From IDS-8 sp035304345 (GTDB lineage: Bacteria > Pseudomonadota > Gammaproteobacteria > Steroidobacterales > Woeseiaceae), in NCBI GenBank assembly GCA_035304345.1, contig DATGQE010000077.1, positions 1 to 33,509 of the forward strand: a DNA stretch of 33,509 nucleotides, given 5' to 3'. The notes below the pieces were generated by a model that saw nothing but the letters and a program-made list of their open reading frames with translations, was not told the DNA's origin and made no database searches. The translations under genes and the position numbers were made by a program. The first letter of the stretch is position 1, and the number at the start of each line of letters is the position of its first letter. Positions 13,738 to 21,853 of this stretch are shown piece by piece.

Positions 13738-15423
13738 CTACAGGTTGCCCCGCTTGAGCTCCTGCACCGCCCAGTCCGCGGCGCGCGCGGTGAGGGCCAT
13801 GTAGGTCAGCGACGGATTCTGGCACGCCGCGGACGTCATGCAGGCGCCGTCCGTCACGAACACGTTGGGCGCGTCCCAGACCTGGTTCCAGCGGTTCAGC
13901 ACGGACGTCTTCGGATCCCGGCCCATCCGCGCCGTGCCCATCTCGTGGATGCCGCGGCCCGGGTAGTAGTCCCCGTCGTACGTGTTGATGTTCTTCGCCC
14001 CGACCGCTTCCAGCATCTCGGCGAAGTCGTTCGCCATGTCGACCCGCATCAGGCGCTCGTTCTCGCCGATCGCGCAGTCGATCGCGAGCACCGGCAGGCC
14101 CCACTTGTCGGTGCGGCTCTCGTCGAGCATGACCCGGTTCTCGTGCACCGGCAGCATCTCGCCGAAGGCGGTCGCCCCGATGCGCCATTCTCCGGGCTCG
14201 CACAGCGCGTCCTTGAAATCCTTGCCGACGCCGAGCTCGGCCACACCGCGCTGCCACTCGGTACGGCTCGCGGACCCCTGGTAACCGAAGCCGCGCAGGT
14301 ACGGGCGCTTGTCGCCGAACAGGTTGCGATAGCGCGGAATGTAGAAGCCGTTCGGCCGCCGCCCGTAGTAGTACTGGCGTGCGAGCTTCGGATCCGTCAG
14401 CTCGCCCGACGCACCGACCTCGAAATGGTGATCCATTAGGTTGTGACCCAGCTCGCCGGAGCTGCTGCCCAGCCCGCCCGGCCACACGTCGGTCGCCGAG
14501 CGCATCAGGATCCACGTGGAGTTGAGCGCGGAGGCGCACAGGAAGATCACGCGCGCGGTGTAGTCCGTCGTCTTCTCGGTGACGGCGTCGAGCACGCGCA
14601 CGCCGGTGGCGCGCCGCCGGTCGCGGTCGTACAGCACCTCGGTGACGATCGAGAACGGCTTCAGCGTGAGGCGGCCCGTGGCCATGGCGGCGGGCAGCGT
14701 GGAGGACTGGGTGCTGAAGTACCCGCCGTACGGACAGCCCAGCCAGCACGCGTTGCGGTACTGGCACGGCGCGCGGCCCGGCAGCGCCTTCGTCGCGTTG
14801 GCGACACGGCCGGGAATCAGCCGGCGGCGGCCGTCGAAGTGCCCGCGCAACCGCTCCGCGACCCACTCCTCGCCGCAGTTCAGCGGCATCGCGGGCTGGA
14901 ACTCGCCGTCCGGGAGCTGCGGCAACTCCTCGTGCGAGCCCGAGATGCCGGCGTGGCGCTCGACGTAGTCGTACCACGGTGCGAGATCGGCGTAGCGGAT
15001 CGGCCAGTCGACGCCCACGCCTTCACGCGCGTTCGCTTCGAAATCGAAATCGCTCAGGCGATAGCTCTGCCGGCCCCACATGAGCGAGCGGCCGCCGACC
15101 TGGTAGCCGCGGAACCAGTCGAAGCGCTTGATCTCGGTGTACGGGGAATCCTGGTCCGACGCCCACCAGTCGAGGTTCGTTTCGTTCAGCGGGTAGTCGC
15201 GCCGCAGGACCGGGTAGGCTTCCTTCATTGCGCGCGTCGGCCGTCCGCGATGCGGGTACTCCCACGGGCCCTTGCGCGCGTTCACGTAATCCTTGATGTG
15301 CTCGACGTTCTTCCCGCGCTCGAGCAGCAGCACCTTGAGGCCCTTCTCGGTCAGCTCCTTGGCGGCCCAGCCGCCGGAGATGCCGGAGCCCACGACGATG
15401 GCTTCGTATTCTTCTGTCGACAC
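13738..15423 (-). CDS. GMC-family FAD oxidoreductase (dehydrogenase large subunit)
   Basis: The 561-residue protein begins with an FAD-binding Rossmann motif (IVVGSGISGGWAAKEL) and has the GMC features GYQVGGRSLMWGRQ, the Cys-rich CQYRNACWLGCPYGG, and a C-terminal active site with His493 in IHEMGTARMG and Asn536 in CQNPSLTYMALTAR. Such proteins oxidise a sugar or alcohol in the periplasm and pass electrons to the respiratory chain. I chose the GTG at 15423: it gives the usual family opening and has GGTGAG 9 bases upstream; an ATG at 15465 would add 14 residues with no ribosome site. It forms an operon with the Tat-exported small subunit and must be exported with it. The substrate is not evident. 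Confidence 0.93.
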   Translation of the reverse strand: MSTEEYEAIVVGSGISGGWAAKELTEKGLKVLLLERGKNVEHIKDYVNARKGPWEYPHRGRPTRAMKEAYPVLRRDYPLNETNLDWWASDQDSPYTEIKRFDWFRGYQVGGRSLMWGRQSYRLSDFDFEANAREGVGVDWPIRYADLAPWYDYVERHAGISGSHEELPQLPDGEFQPAMPLNCGEEWVAERLRGHFDGRRRLIPGRVANATKALPGRAPCQYRNACWLGCPYGGYFSTQSSTLPAAMATGRLTLKPFSIVTEVLYDRDRRRATGVRVLDAVTEKTTDYTARVIFLCASALNSTWILMRSATDVWPGGLGSSSGELGHNLMDHHFEVGASGELTDPKLARQYYYGRRPNGFYIPRYRNLFGDKRPYLRGFGYQGSASRTEWQRGVAELGVGKDFKDALCEPGEWRIGATAFGEMLPVHENRVMLDESRTDKWGLPVLAIDCAIGENERLMRVDMANDFAEMLEAVGAKNINTYDGDYYPGRGIHEMGTARMGRDPKTSVLNRWNQVWDAPNVFVTDGACMTSAACQNPSLTYMALTARAADWAVQELKRGNL

Positions 15424-15561
15424 TGTGACGATCTCACCCCCGGGATGCGCGAACCTGCGAATCATACGCGGCGCCGCCCGCGAGACAAAGCGCTACCATA
15501 TCCTGACAGGCTGGTTGATGAATGTTCAACAAGCTACTGACTGGAAAGGTCTTCCATCGTA

Positions 15562-17010
15562 TCACGGGGCGCCCCGGCGAGCGGCCTCGCGTGCCGCCGG
15601 GAACGCTTTGACGACCTCGCGCAGCAGGTCCCACCGGTCGAATCCTTGGCGGCCGTAATCCAGGCCCCGGCGCACGATCACGAGGTCGTGCGACGGCACG
15701 ACGATCACGAACTGGCCGCGATTGCCTGCCGTGGAGTACGCATCCCGGGGCACGTCGGTGCGTTCCTCCGGCACCAGCCACCACTGCCCGCCGTAGAAGG
15801 CGCCGTCGTCGACGGTCGCCGGCGCCGGCGTGCGCACGAACTCGATCCATTCCTCCGAGAGCAGCCGCTCGCCGTTCCACACGCCGCCGTTCAGGTAGAG
15901 CAGCCCGAAGCGCGCGAGGTCGCGCGCATTCGTGTAGACCTGGCTGCTCAGGATGAAGTCGCCGAAGCGGTCCACGCCGACCAGCGTGCTGCGCATGCCG
16001 ATGCGATCCAAAAGCGCCCGCCGCGGGAACTCGAGGTAGGCACGCTCGTTGCCGAGCGCCCGTTTCATCGCGTACACGGCGAGCAGGGTGTCGTAGTTCT
16101 CGTAATCCCAGAAGCTTCCCGGCTCGCGAACGAGCCCGCGGTCGAGCGCGCCCTCGACGGAGCTGGCGCCGGCCCAGTACGCCAGGCCCGAGCCCGTGGC
16201 GTACTCCCTCCCGAAGCTGTCGACCGGATAGAGCCCGCTCGACATGTTGAGCACGTGGCGCAACGTGATCGCATCACGCGGATCCGGCGAAGGGCCGAGA
16301 GCGGGTCGCCAGTCGAGCCCGAGCGGCTCGTCCAGCGCCAGCCGGCCCTCGTCCACCAGCATGCCGATCAGGGTCACCGCGATGCTCTTCGCCGTGGACC
16401 AGGTCCGCGTGCGGGTGGTCGCGTCGACGCCGGGCGCGTAACGCTCCAGCACGATATCGCCGTCGTGGACGACGAGCAGGCTCAACGTGACCTGCTCCGG
16501 CGACTCGCGCTCGAATGCCCAGTCGGCAGCGGCCTCGAGCGCGGCTGTGTCGATCGCCGCTTCCGGCGGCGCTTCCGGCAGGCGGTCGCCGTCCGGCCAC
16601 GGCAGCGCGGCGGGATCGCCCGGAGGCGGCGGCAGGTCCAGCCGCGGCAGCTCGTCCGCGTCGTCCCAGTCCTGGTCGGGCGCCATCGCAACGCAGCCCA
16701 GGCCCTCGCGGAACACGGCCCGCAGCACGGGCGGGTCCTCGTCCGTGCCGACCGCCACACCGCGCAGGTCGCGGCGGATCGTGTAAGCGCCGCCCGTGGC
16801 ATCCCCGATCGGTTCCTCGAGGTAGGCGAGCTCCTGGGCGAACACCTGCTCCAGCGTGCGTTCCGACGTGAACAGGCCGTTGCACATCAGCATCGCCTGC
16901 ACGCCGCGCCGGATCGTCTCCCGGTTCGCCTCGAAATAGTCGTAGGCGGCCGGTGCGGCAAGCGGCCAGCAGAGCACGAGCACGAACAGGCGGGGCAGGC
17001 GGTGCGGCAT
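15562..17010 (-). CDS. Secreted serine hydrolase, beta-lactamase/class C family
   Basis: The 482-residue protein has a signal peptide (about 1-22) and a C-terminal beta-lactamase-like serine hydrolase domain from about residue 155 (PF00144). The catalytic SxxK is Ser205-Thr-Ala-Lys208 (TWSTAKS), the YxN motif is Tyr303-Glu-Asn305, and a third-motif equivalent lies in AGNRGQF. The roughly 130-residue N-terminal segment with Pro/Asp-rich linker (PPPPGDP) is outside the usual domain. Enzymes of this family are esterases, peptidases or amidases as often as beta-lactamases, and the sequence does not settle which. The ATG at 17010 begins the signal peptide; its ribosome site GGGA lies in a repeated GGGACACCCACC element. 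It is divergent from the sulfotransferase-like gene. Confidence 0.9.
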   Translation of the reverse strand: MPHRLPRLFVLVLCWPLAAPAAYDYFEANRETIRRGVQAMLMCNGLFTSERTLEQVFAQELAYLEEPIGDATGGAYTIRRDLRGVAVGTDEDPPVLRAVFREGLGCVAMAPDQDWDDADELPRLDLPPPPGDPAALPWPDGDRLPEAPPEAAIDTAALEAAADWAFERESPEQVTLSLLVVHDGDIVLERYAPGVDATTRTRTWSTAKSIAVTLIGMLVDEGRLALDEPLGLDWRPALGPSPDPRDAITLRHVLNMSSGLYPVDSFGREYATGSGLAYWAGASSVEGALDRGLVREPGSFWDYENYDTLLAVYAMKRALGNERAYLEFPRRALLDRIGMRSTLVGVDRFGDFILSSQVYTNARDLARFGLLYLNGGVWNGERLLSEEWIEFVRTPAPATVDDGAFYGGQWWLVPEERTDVPRDAYSTAGNRGQFVIVVPSHDLVIVRRGLDYGRQGFDRWDLLREVVKAFPAAREAARRGAP

Positions 17011-17044
17011 GGTGGGTGTCCCGTTGCGAGATGGTGGGTGTCCC
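17009..17044. repeat. Two direct copies of a 14-bp element, 22 bp apart
   Basis: ATGGTGGGTGTCCC occurs at 17009-17022 and 17031-17044. On the minus strand this is GGGACACCCACCAT; the inner copy contains the start codon of the serine hydrolase gene. The 22-bp period is close to two helical turns. It may be part of a dispersed REP-like family or an operator pair. Confidence 0.6.
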
Positions 17045-17119
17045 CTTTTTCGGGATGCCCGCACGATAACAAAAGGCCCGCGGCGAGGCAGCCGGCGCGC
17101 ACCGTTGTACACTGGCGCC

Positions 17120-17887
17120 ATGCCAGAGACGAACGGGCGGGAGGACGACGGCGTCCTGAGGATCGCGATGTGGTCCGGCCCGCGCAACATCTCGACCGCG
17201 ATGATGCGGGCGTGGGAAAACCGGCCGGATACGGAAGTCGTCGACGAGCCGTTTTACGCCTGCTACCTCGAGGCGACCGGGATCGAGCACCCGATGCGCG
17301 ACGAGGTGCTCGCCGCCGGGGAGAAGGACTGGAACAGGGTCGTCGAGTCGCTGTTCCGGCCGCTCCCGCCGGGCCGGCGCATCCACTACCAGAAGCACAT
17401 GACGCAGCACATGCTGCCGGGCGCACCGCTCGAGTGGATGGACCGGGTGGCAAACGTGTTCCTGGTCCGCCACCCGCGGGCGGTCGTCCCGTCCTATGCC
17501 CGGGGCCGCAACGCGATACCCGATCTCGACGATCTCGGCTACGCACGCCAGGCGGAGCTCTTCGAGCGCGTGGCGGCACGCTCCGGTACCGTGCCGGCCG
17601 TGATCGATGCCGCCGACGTGCTCGAAGACCCCCGCCGCACGCTCACGGCGCTGTGCGACGTGCTGGGCATCGCGTTCGACGAACGCATGCTCGAGTGGCC
17701 GCCGGGACCGCGGCCGAGCGACGGCGTGTGGGCGCCGCACTGGTACGCCTCGGTGTGGCAGTCCACCGGGTTCGCGCGCCCGCGCCCGCTGCCGGAGCCG
17801 TCCCCGGAGCTCCTGCCGGTGATCGAGGCGGCGCTGCCCTTCTACGAGCGGCTGTCGTCGCATCGCCTTCGTGCGAGGGAACGCTGA
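17120..17887 (+). CDS. Sulfotransferase-like P-loop protein
   Basis: The 255-residue protein shows a 5'-phosphosulfate-loop-like motif near the N-terminus (MWSGPRNISTAMMRAW, 17-32) and a 3'-phosphate-binding-like RHPRAVVPSY at 117-126, the two signatures of PAPS-dependent sulfotransferases. A conserved-looking HYQKHMTQHM (89-98) and VVDEPFY (40-46) lie between. The ATG at 17120 has no Shine-Dalgarno; a TACACT at 17107-17112 just upstream could be a -10 element of a near-leaderless transcript. Its stop overlaps the start of the aminotransferase-like gene by one base (TGATG), so the two are translated together and probably act together. The acceptor substrate is unknown. Confidence 0.8.
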   Translation: MPETNGREDDGVLRIAMWSGPRNISTAMMRAWENRPDTEVVDEPFYACYLEATGIEHPMRDEVLAAGEKDWNRVVESLFRPLPPGRRIHYQKHMTQHMLPGAPLEWMDRVANVFLVRHPRAVVPSYARGRNAIPDLDDLGYARQAELFERVAARSGTVPAVIDAADVLEDPRRTLTALCDVLGIAFDERMLEWPPGPRPSDGVWAPHWYASVWQSTGFARPRPLPEPSPELLPVIEAALPFYERLSSHRLRARER

Positions 17888-18807
17888 TGGTCGGCTCGCA
17901 GGGCTTCGTGCCCGATCCGCGCAACGAGCGCGTGAAGATCTGGCTCGACGGCGCCCTCGTCCCGCGCAGCGAGGCGAAGGTGTCGGTGTTCGATGCGGGG
18001 TTCGTGCTGGGCGATGGCGTCTGGGAAGGCTTGAGGCTCGTGAACGGCCGGCTCGCGTTCCTCGACCGCCACCTCGACCGGCTGTTCGCCGGTGCGCGCG
18101 CGCTGTCGATCGACCTGCACCTCGATCGCGCCGCCCTGACCCGCGCGCTCTACGACACGGTGCGCGCCAACGGCATGACCGATGGCGTCCACGTCCGGCT
18201 GATGGTGACGCGCGGGCTCAAGCTCACGCCCAACCAGGACCCGCGCGCTACCGTGGGCCAGCCGACCGTCGTGATCGTCGCGGAATACAAGGAGCCGGAT
18301 CCGGCGGCCCGGGAGCGCGGCCTCACGCTCATCACCTCCACGTACCGCACCAGCACCCCGGACGTGTTCGACATGCACCTCAACACGCACAGCCGGCTGA
18401 ACCTGATCCAGGCGCTGGTGCAGGCGGCCAACCTCGGCGCCGACGAGGCACTGATGCTCGACCCGCGCGGCTTCGTGGCGAGCTGCAACGCCACCAATTT
18501 CTTCGTGGTGCACGGCGATGTCGTCGTCACCTCGACGGGCCGCTACTGCTTCAAGGGCATCACGCGCGGGCAGGTCGTGGAGCTGTGCCGCGAGAACGGC
18601 ATCGGCATCGAGGAGCGCGACTTCGCGCTGGCCGAAACCTACGCCGCGGACGAGGCATTCGTCACCGGGACGTTCGGCGGCGTCACGCCGGTCGCGAGCA
18701 TCGACGGCCGCGCCCTCTCCGGCGTGCCCGGCCCGGTGACCCGCCGCCTCGCGGCGCTGTACCGGGCGCTCCTGGCCGCGGAGTGCGCGGCCGGCCCGCC
18801 GGAGTGA
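17887..18807 (+). CDS. Class IV aminotransferase-fold protein lacking the canonical PLP lysine
   Basis: The 306-residue protein has the whole class IV aminotransferase fold (BCAT/D-amino-acid transaminase; VKIWLDGALVPRSEAKVSVFDAGFVLGDGVWEGLRL, GADEALMLDPRGFV, ITRGQVVELCRENGI in pieces). Aligned on GADEA, the position of the Schiff-base lysine (IKS.N in D-amino-acid transaminase) is Asn166 in HLNTHSRLN, with no lysine nearby, and the Glu that contacts the PLP ring nitrogen (VTEGS.SN) is Ser199 in VASCNATN. The only lysines are at 17, 31, 112, 135 and 223. The reading frame and fold residues are intact. A PLP-free or altered role tied to the overlapping sulfotransferase-like gene is inferred. 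Routine annotation would call it branched-chain amino acid aminotransferase, which the active site does not support. Confidence 0.85.
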   Translation: MVGSQGFVPDPRNERVKIWLDGALVPRSEAKVSVFDAGFVLGDGVWEGLRLVNGRLAFLDRHLDRLFAGARALSIDLHLDRAALTRALYDTVRANGMTDGVHVRLMVTRGLKLTPNQDPRATVGQPTVVIVAEYKEPDPAARERGLTLITSTYRTSTPDVFDMHLNTHSRLNLIQALVQAANLGADEALMLDPRGFVASCNATNFFVVHGDVVVTSTGRYCFKGITRGQVVELCRENGIGIEERDFALAETYAADEAFVTGTFGGVTPVASIDGRALSGVPGPVTRRLAALYRALLAAECAAGPPE

Positions 18808-18842
18808 GGACGGCACCTCTCCGCTGTCCCGCGGACGACACC

Positions 18843-18870
18843 AACGGCCGGTCACCAACAAACGGCCGTT
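18843..18870. terminator. Bidirectional hairpin between convergent genes
   Basis: AACGGCCG (18843-18850) and CGGCCGTT (18863-18870) form a perfect 8-bp stem with a 12-base loop. It lies 35 bases after the aminotransferase-like gene and directly after the GH31 stop codon on the other strand, so it could end transcription from both sides. Confidence 0.65.
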
Positions 18871-18871
18871 C

Positions 18872-21853
18872 CTACCGGCGCTGCACCGCCAGCGGCTCTC
18901 CCCGGTAGGTCACCGTCGCATCCGGCTCCGCATCGAAGTCGGCCGCCTCGGGATCGGCGCCGTCGATCCAGCGCACGGCGATGCGCCGCTCGCGCGCCAT
19001 CTCGTCGAAGCCGCCGATACGCTGCCCGATCGTCAGCACGCCGCTCGCCTCGTCGTAGCGGAACGGGATGCGCGACCATTCGCCCTGCTCGTAGTCGTAG
19101 GTCGTGCCGTCGTCCTCGTACAGGTCGAAGGCCCCGTCGGCACCGGTGTACACGAGGAGGGTGAGCGGCGCGTTCAGGCTTTCGCCGGTGTGCCGGAGGG
19201 CGGGGCCCGTCGGCACGATCGAGCCCGCACGCACGAACAGCGGCATCCTCGAGAGCGGCGCGTCGGCCGCAACGGCCGACCCGCCGCGGTATTTCTCACC
19301 CGTGTAGAAGTCATACCAGTCCGCGCCCGCCGGCAGGTACACGTCGCGCCGGCGCGCGCCCTGCTCGTAGACGGGCGCGACGAGGAAGGCCGGGCCGAAC
19401 AGGTACTCGGTGGCAATGTCCCGCACCCGCGGGTCGTCCGGGAAATCCATGACGAGGCCGCGCATGATCGTGCCGTCTGCGTGGTACGCGTCGCCGGCGA
19501 GCGTGTAGATGTAGGGCAGCAACCGGTAGCGGAGCTTCGTGTAGTACACGAGGCTGTCGTAGACCTCGCTGCCCGCCTCCGCGACGTTGAAGATCTCGCG
19601 AAACGGGCTCTGCCCGTGCGAGCGGAACAGCGGTGCAAAGGTGCCGAACTGGAACCAGCGGAGGTACAGCTCCTGCCACTCGCTCCGCAGCGCTTCCGGG
19701 AGCTGGAACGCCGTCTCGATGTCGCCGGACGGCCCCCAGCGGAAGCGATTCTCGGGCGTGAACCCGCCGATGTCGAACGTCCAGTACGGTACTCCCGACA
19801 GGCCGATGCCGATGCCGGCCGCGATCTGCTCCTTCAGGTTGAGCCAGCGCGAGCCCACGTCGCCGCTCCAGATCGCGGCGCCGGCGCGCTGGATGCCGCC
19901 GAAGCCCGAGCGCGTCAGGATGAACGAGCGGACGCCGTCACCCGCCTCGCGCTCGCCGCGGTACACGGCTTCCGCGTGCGGCAGGGCGTACGCGTTGAAA
20001 TACTCGGCCCCCGTGCCGCGCGCGTTCGGCGTCATGAGATCCTTGCGATGGCGCTTCGAGAGGTTGGAGTGCATGTCGGGCTCGACCGCATCCAGCCACC
20101 ACGCGTCGAAGCCGAGCACGCCGAGCCGATCGCGAACCTGTTGCCAGTACAGCGCCGCGCAGCTCGCGTCGAAGGCGTCGTAGAACGCATTCGGGTAGCC
20201 GGGCCCGACCCAGTCCACGTTGCCGTGCTCGATGTTCTTGTTGAACAGGCAGCCGGCCTCGTCGAGCGCCCGGTAGTGGTCCGTGCCCGGGTAGAACTTC
20301 GGCCAGACCGAGACCATGATGTGCGCATCGAGTTCGTGCACGCGCTCCACCATCGCGCGCGGATCGGGAAAGCGTTCGGCATCGAATGCATGGCTGCCCC
20401 AAGCGTCTTCCGGCCAGTAGAACCAGTCGAGCACGATGTTGTCGATCGGGATGCCGCGCTCGCGGTACTCCTCGAGCACGCCGATGAGGTCCTCCTGCGT
20501 CTTGTAGCGCTCGCGACTCTGCCAGTAGCCGTACGCCCACCGGGGCAGCATGACGGCCTTCCCGGTCAGCTTGCGATAGCCGGCGATCGCCTCGTCCGCG
20601 CTCGCGCCCGCCACGAAGTAATAGTCGATCGCCTTGGCCGTCTCGGAGGCGATGGACAGCGTTTCCGCCGCGGGAGGCGGATAGTGCAGCAGCCGGAAAT
20701 AGCCGCCCTGGGTGTCCCATTCCACGCGCAGGCGATAGCGCTGCCCTTTCTCGAGCGCCGCTTTCGTCTCGTGGTACCAGGGATTCCAGTTGACGCGCCA
20801 GCGGTCGAGCAGCGCCTCACCGTCGAGCACGAGCCGGGCGTAACCGCTCGAGTACATCTCGAGGTCGTACGTGCCGCTGCGCTTCGGGATGATCGTGCCT
20901 TCCCACGTGATCTTGAGGTCGTCGAGGTCCGCCACCGCTTCCGGCAGCGGATGCTCGCGGACGTTGCCGTGATCCAGGTACTGGTAGTCCAAATCCGCCG
21001 CGCGAGCCTCGAGCACGAGGTCCTCGCCCGCGTAGTAGCGGACGGTCAGGGCGCCGGGCTCGCCGGCGGCATCGTAGAGCTCGAAGCCGTCGCCGAGCGG
21101 CCGCGGCGGCTCGGGCGAGCCGACGCGGGTGATCGAGGCGTTGTTCCACAGGAGACCCCAGCCGCGCGTCGAGACGAGAAACGGGATGCTGATGAACACG
21201 TTGTGCGTCGTGAGCGTGACGTTCTCGCCCGCGTGGTTCACGTCCCCGCTCTGGTGCTGCCCGAGGCCGTAAAGCGCCTCGTCTTCGGCGCGATGGAACT
21301 GCTGGCGCACCGCGTACGAATCCCCGGCGACCGGCCCCGGATCCTGCGTGACGGGAGCGAGGCTGCGCTCCGCTTCCGCGAGCAGGACGTTGCCGGCGGC
21401 GTCGCGGAACGTCACGGCGCCGGTGTCCAGCGCCACTTCCGCATCGATTGCCGGCGTCGTGAGGCGCAACACGCCGCCAGCCGCTTCCGCCTCGAACGGC
21501 ACCGCGGCCGGTTCTGCCACGACCATCAGCGGCTCGGGCAGGTTTGCGAAATCGGTGCGCGGCGTCGCCGTGACGCGCACGATCGCGTCGTCGATCACCT
21601 GCAGACGCACGCGGCGGAAATCGCCGTCGCCGAGCTCGACGATGACCCCGTCCGGCGTCCGCTGCCAGCCGCCGGCCGCCTCGCCGGAGGGCGCCTCGGA
21701 GCAGGCGGCGAGCGCGCCCGCAAGAACGAGCGCCGCCCCGCAGCTGCATGCACCGCGCGAGACCCGAACCGCGCGGCCGGTACCGGAGTGCCGCGCCGTT
21801 CGGGCACGGAAACGTCGCGCGCCAGGCACGGGCCGGCCGTCGATGCGTCTCAT
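18872..21853 (-). CDS. xyl31A: GH31 alpha-xylosidase with PA14 insert, lipoprotein
   Basis: The 993-residue protein is a glycoside hydrolase family 31 enzyme. The nucleophile is Asp588 in FDAWWLDAVEPD and the acid/base is Asp665 in IWSGDVG. A PA14 domain (about 290-392; KRSGTYDLEMYSSGYARLVLDG) is inserted in the N-terminal beta-sandwich. This architecture is that of Cellvibrio japonicus Xyl31A, which removes the non-reducing-end alpha-1,6-xylose from xyloglucan oligosaccharides. A hydrophobic segment ending in LAAC gives a lipobox at Cys51, so it is probably anchored in the periplasmic face of a membrane. An unusually long Arg-rich stretch (1-34) precedes it. The start is fixed by the ATGA overlap with the GH35 stop and the GGGG 5 bases upstream. 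It is the last gene of the xyloglucan operon. Confidence 0.95.
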   Translation of the reverse strand: MRRIDGRPVPGARRFRARTARHSGTGRAVRVSRGACSCGAALVLAGALAACSEAPSGEAAGGWQRTPDGVIVELGDGDFRRVRLQVIDDAIVRVTATPRTDFANLPEPLMVVAEPAAVPFEAEAAGGVLRLTTPAIDAEVALDTGAVTFRDAAGNVLLAEAERSLAPVTQDPGPVAGDSYAVRQQFHRAEDEALYGLGQHQSGDVNHAGENVTLTTHNVFISIPFLVSTRGWGLLWNNASITRVGSPEPPRPLGDGFELYDAAGEPGALTVRYYAGEDLVLEARAADLDYQYLDHGNVREHPLPEAVADLDDLKITWEGTIIPKRSGTYDLEMYSSGYARLVLDGEALLDRWRVNWNPWYHETKAALEKGQRYRLRVEWDTQGGYFRLLHYPPPAAETLSIASETAKAIDYYFVAGASADEAIAGYRKLTGKAVMLPRWAYGYWQSRERYKTQEDLIGVLEEYRERGIPIDNIVLDWFYWPEDAWGSHAFDAERFPDPRAMVERVHELDAHIMVSVWPKFYPGTDHYRALDEAGCLFNKNIEHGNVDWVGPGYPNAFYDAFDASCAALYWQQVRDRLGVLGFDAWWLDAVEPDMHSNLSKRHRKDLMTPNARGTGAEYFNAYALPHAEAVYRGEREAGDGVRSFILTRSGFGGIQRAGAAIWSGDVGSRWLNLKEQIAAGIGIGLSGVPYWTFDIGGFTPENRFRWGPSGDIETAFQLPEALRSEWQELYLRWFQFGTFAPLFRSHGQSPFREIFNVAEAGSEVYDSLVYYTKLRYRLLPYIYTLAGDAYHADGTIMRGLVMDFPDDPRVRDIATEYLFGPAFLVAPVYEQGARRRDVYLPAGADWYDFYTGEKYRGGSAVAADAPLSRMPLFVRAGSIVPTGPALRHTGESLNAPLTLLVYTGADGAFDLYEDDGTTYDYEQGEWSRIPFRYDEASGVLTIGQRIGGFDEMARERRIAVRWIDGADPEAADFDAEPDATVTYRGEPLAVQRR

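Noticed and set aside
15646..18807. A 1053-codon plus-strand frame across the serine hydrolase gene
   Set aside because: It is antisense to the serine hydrolase in its first part and out of frame with the sulfotransferase-like gene. Only its last 306 codons, from 17887, are a real gene.
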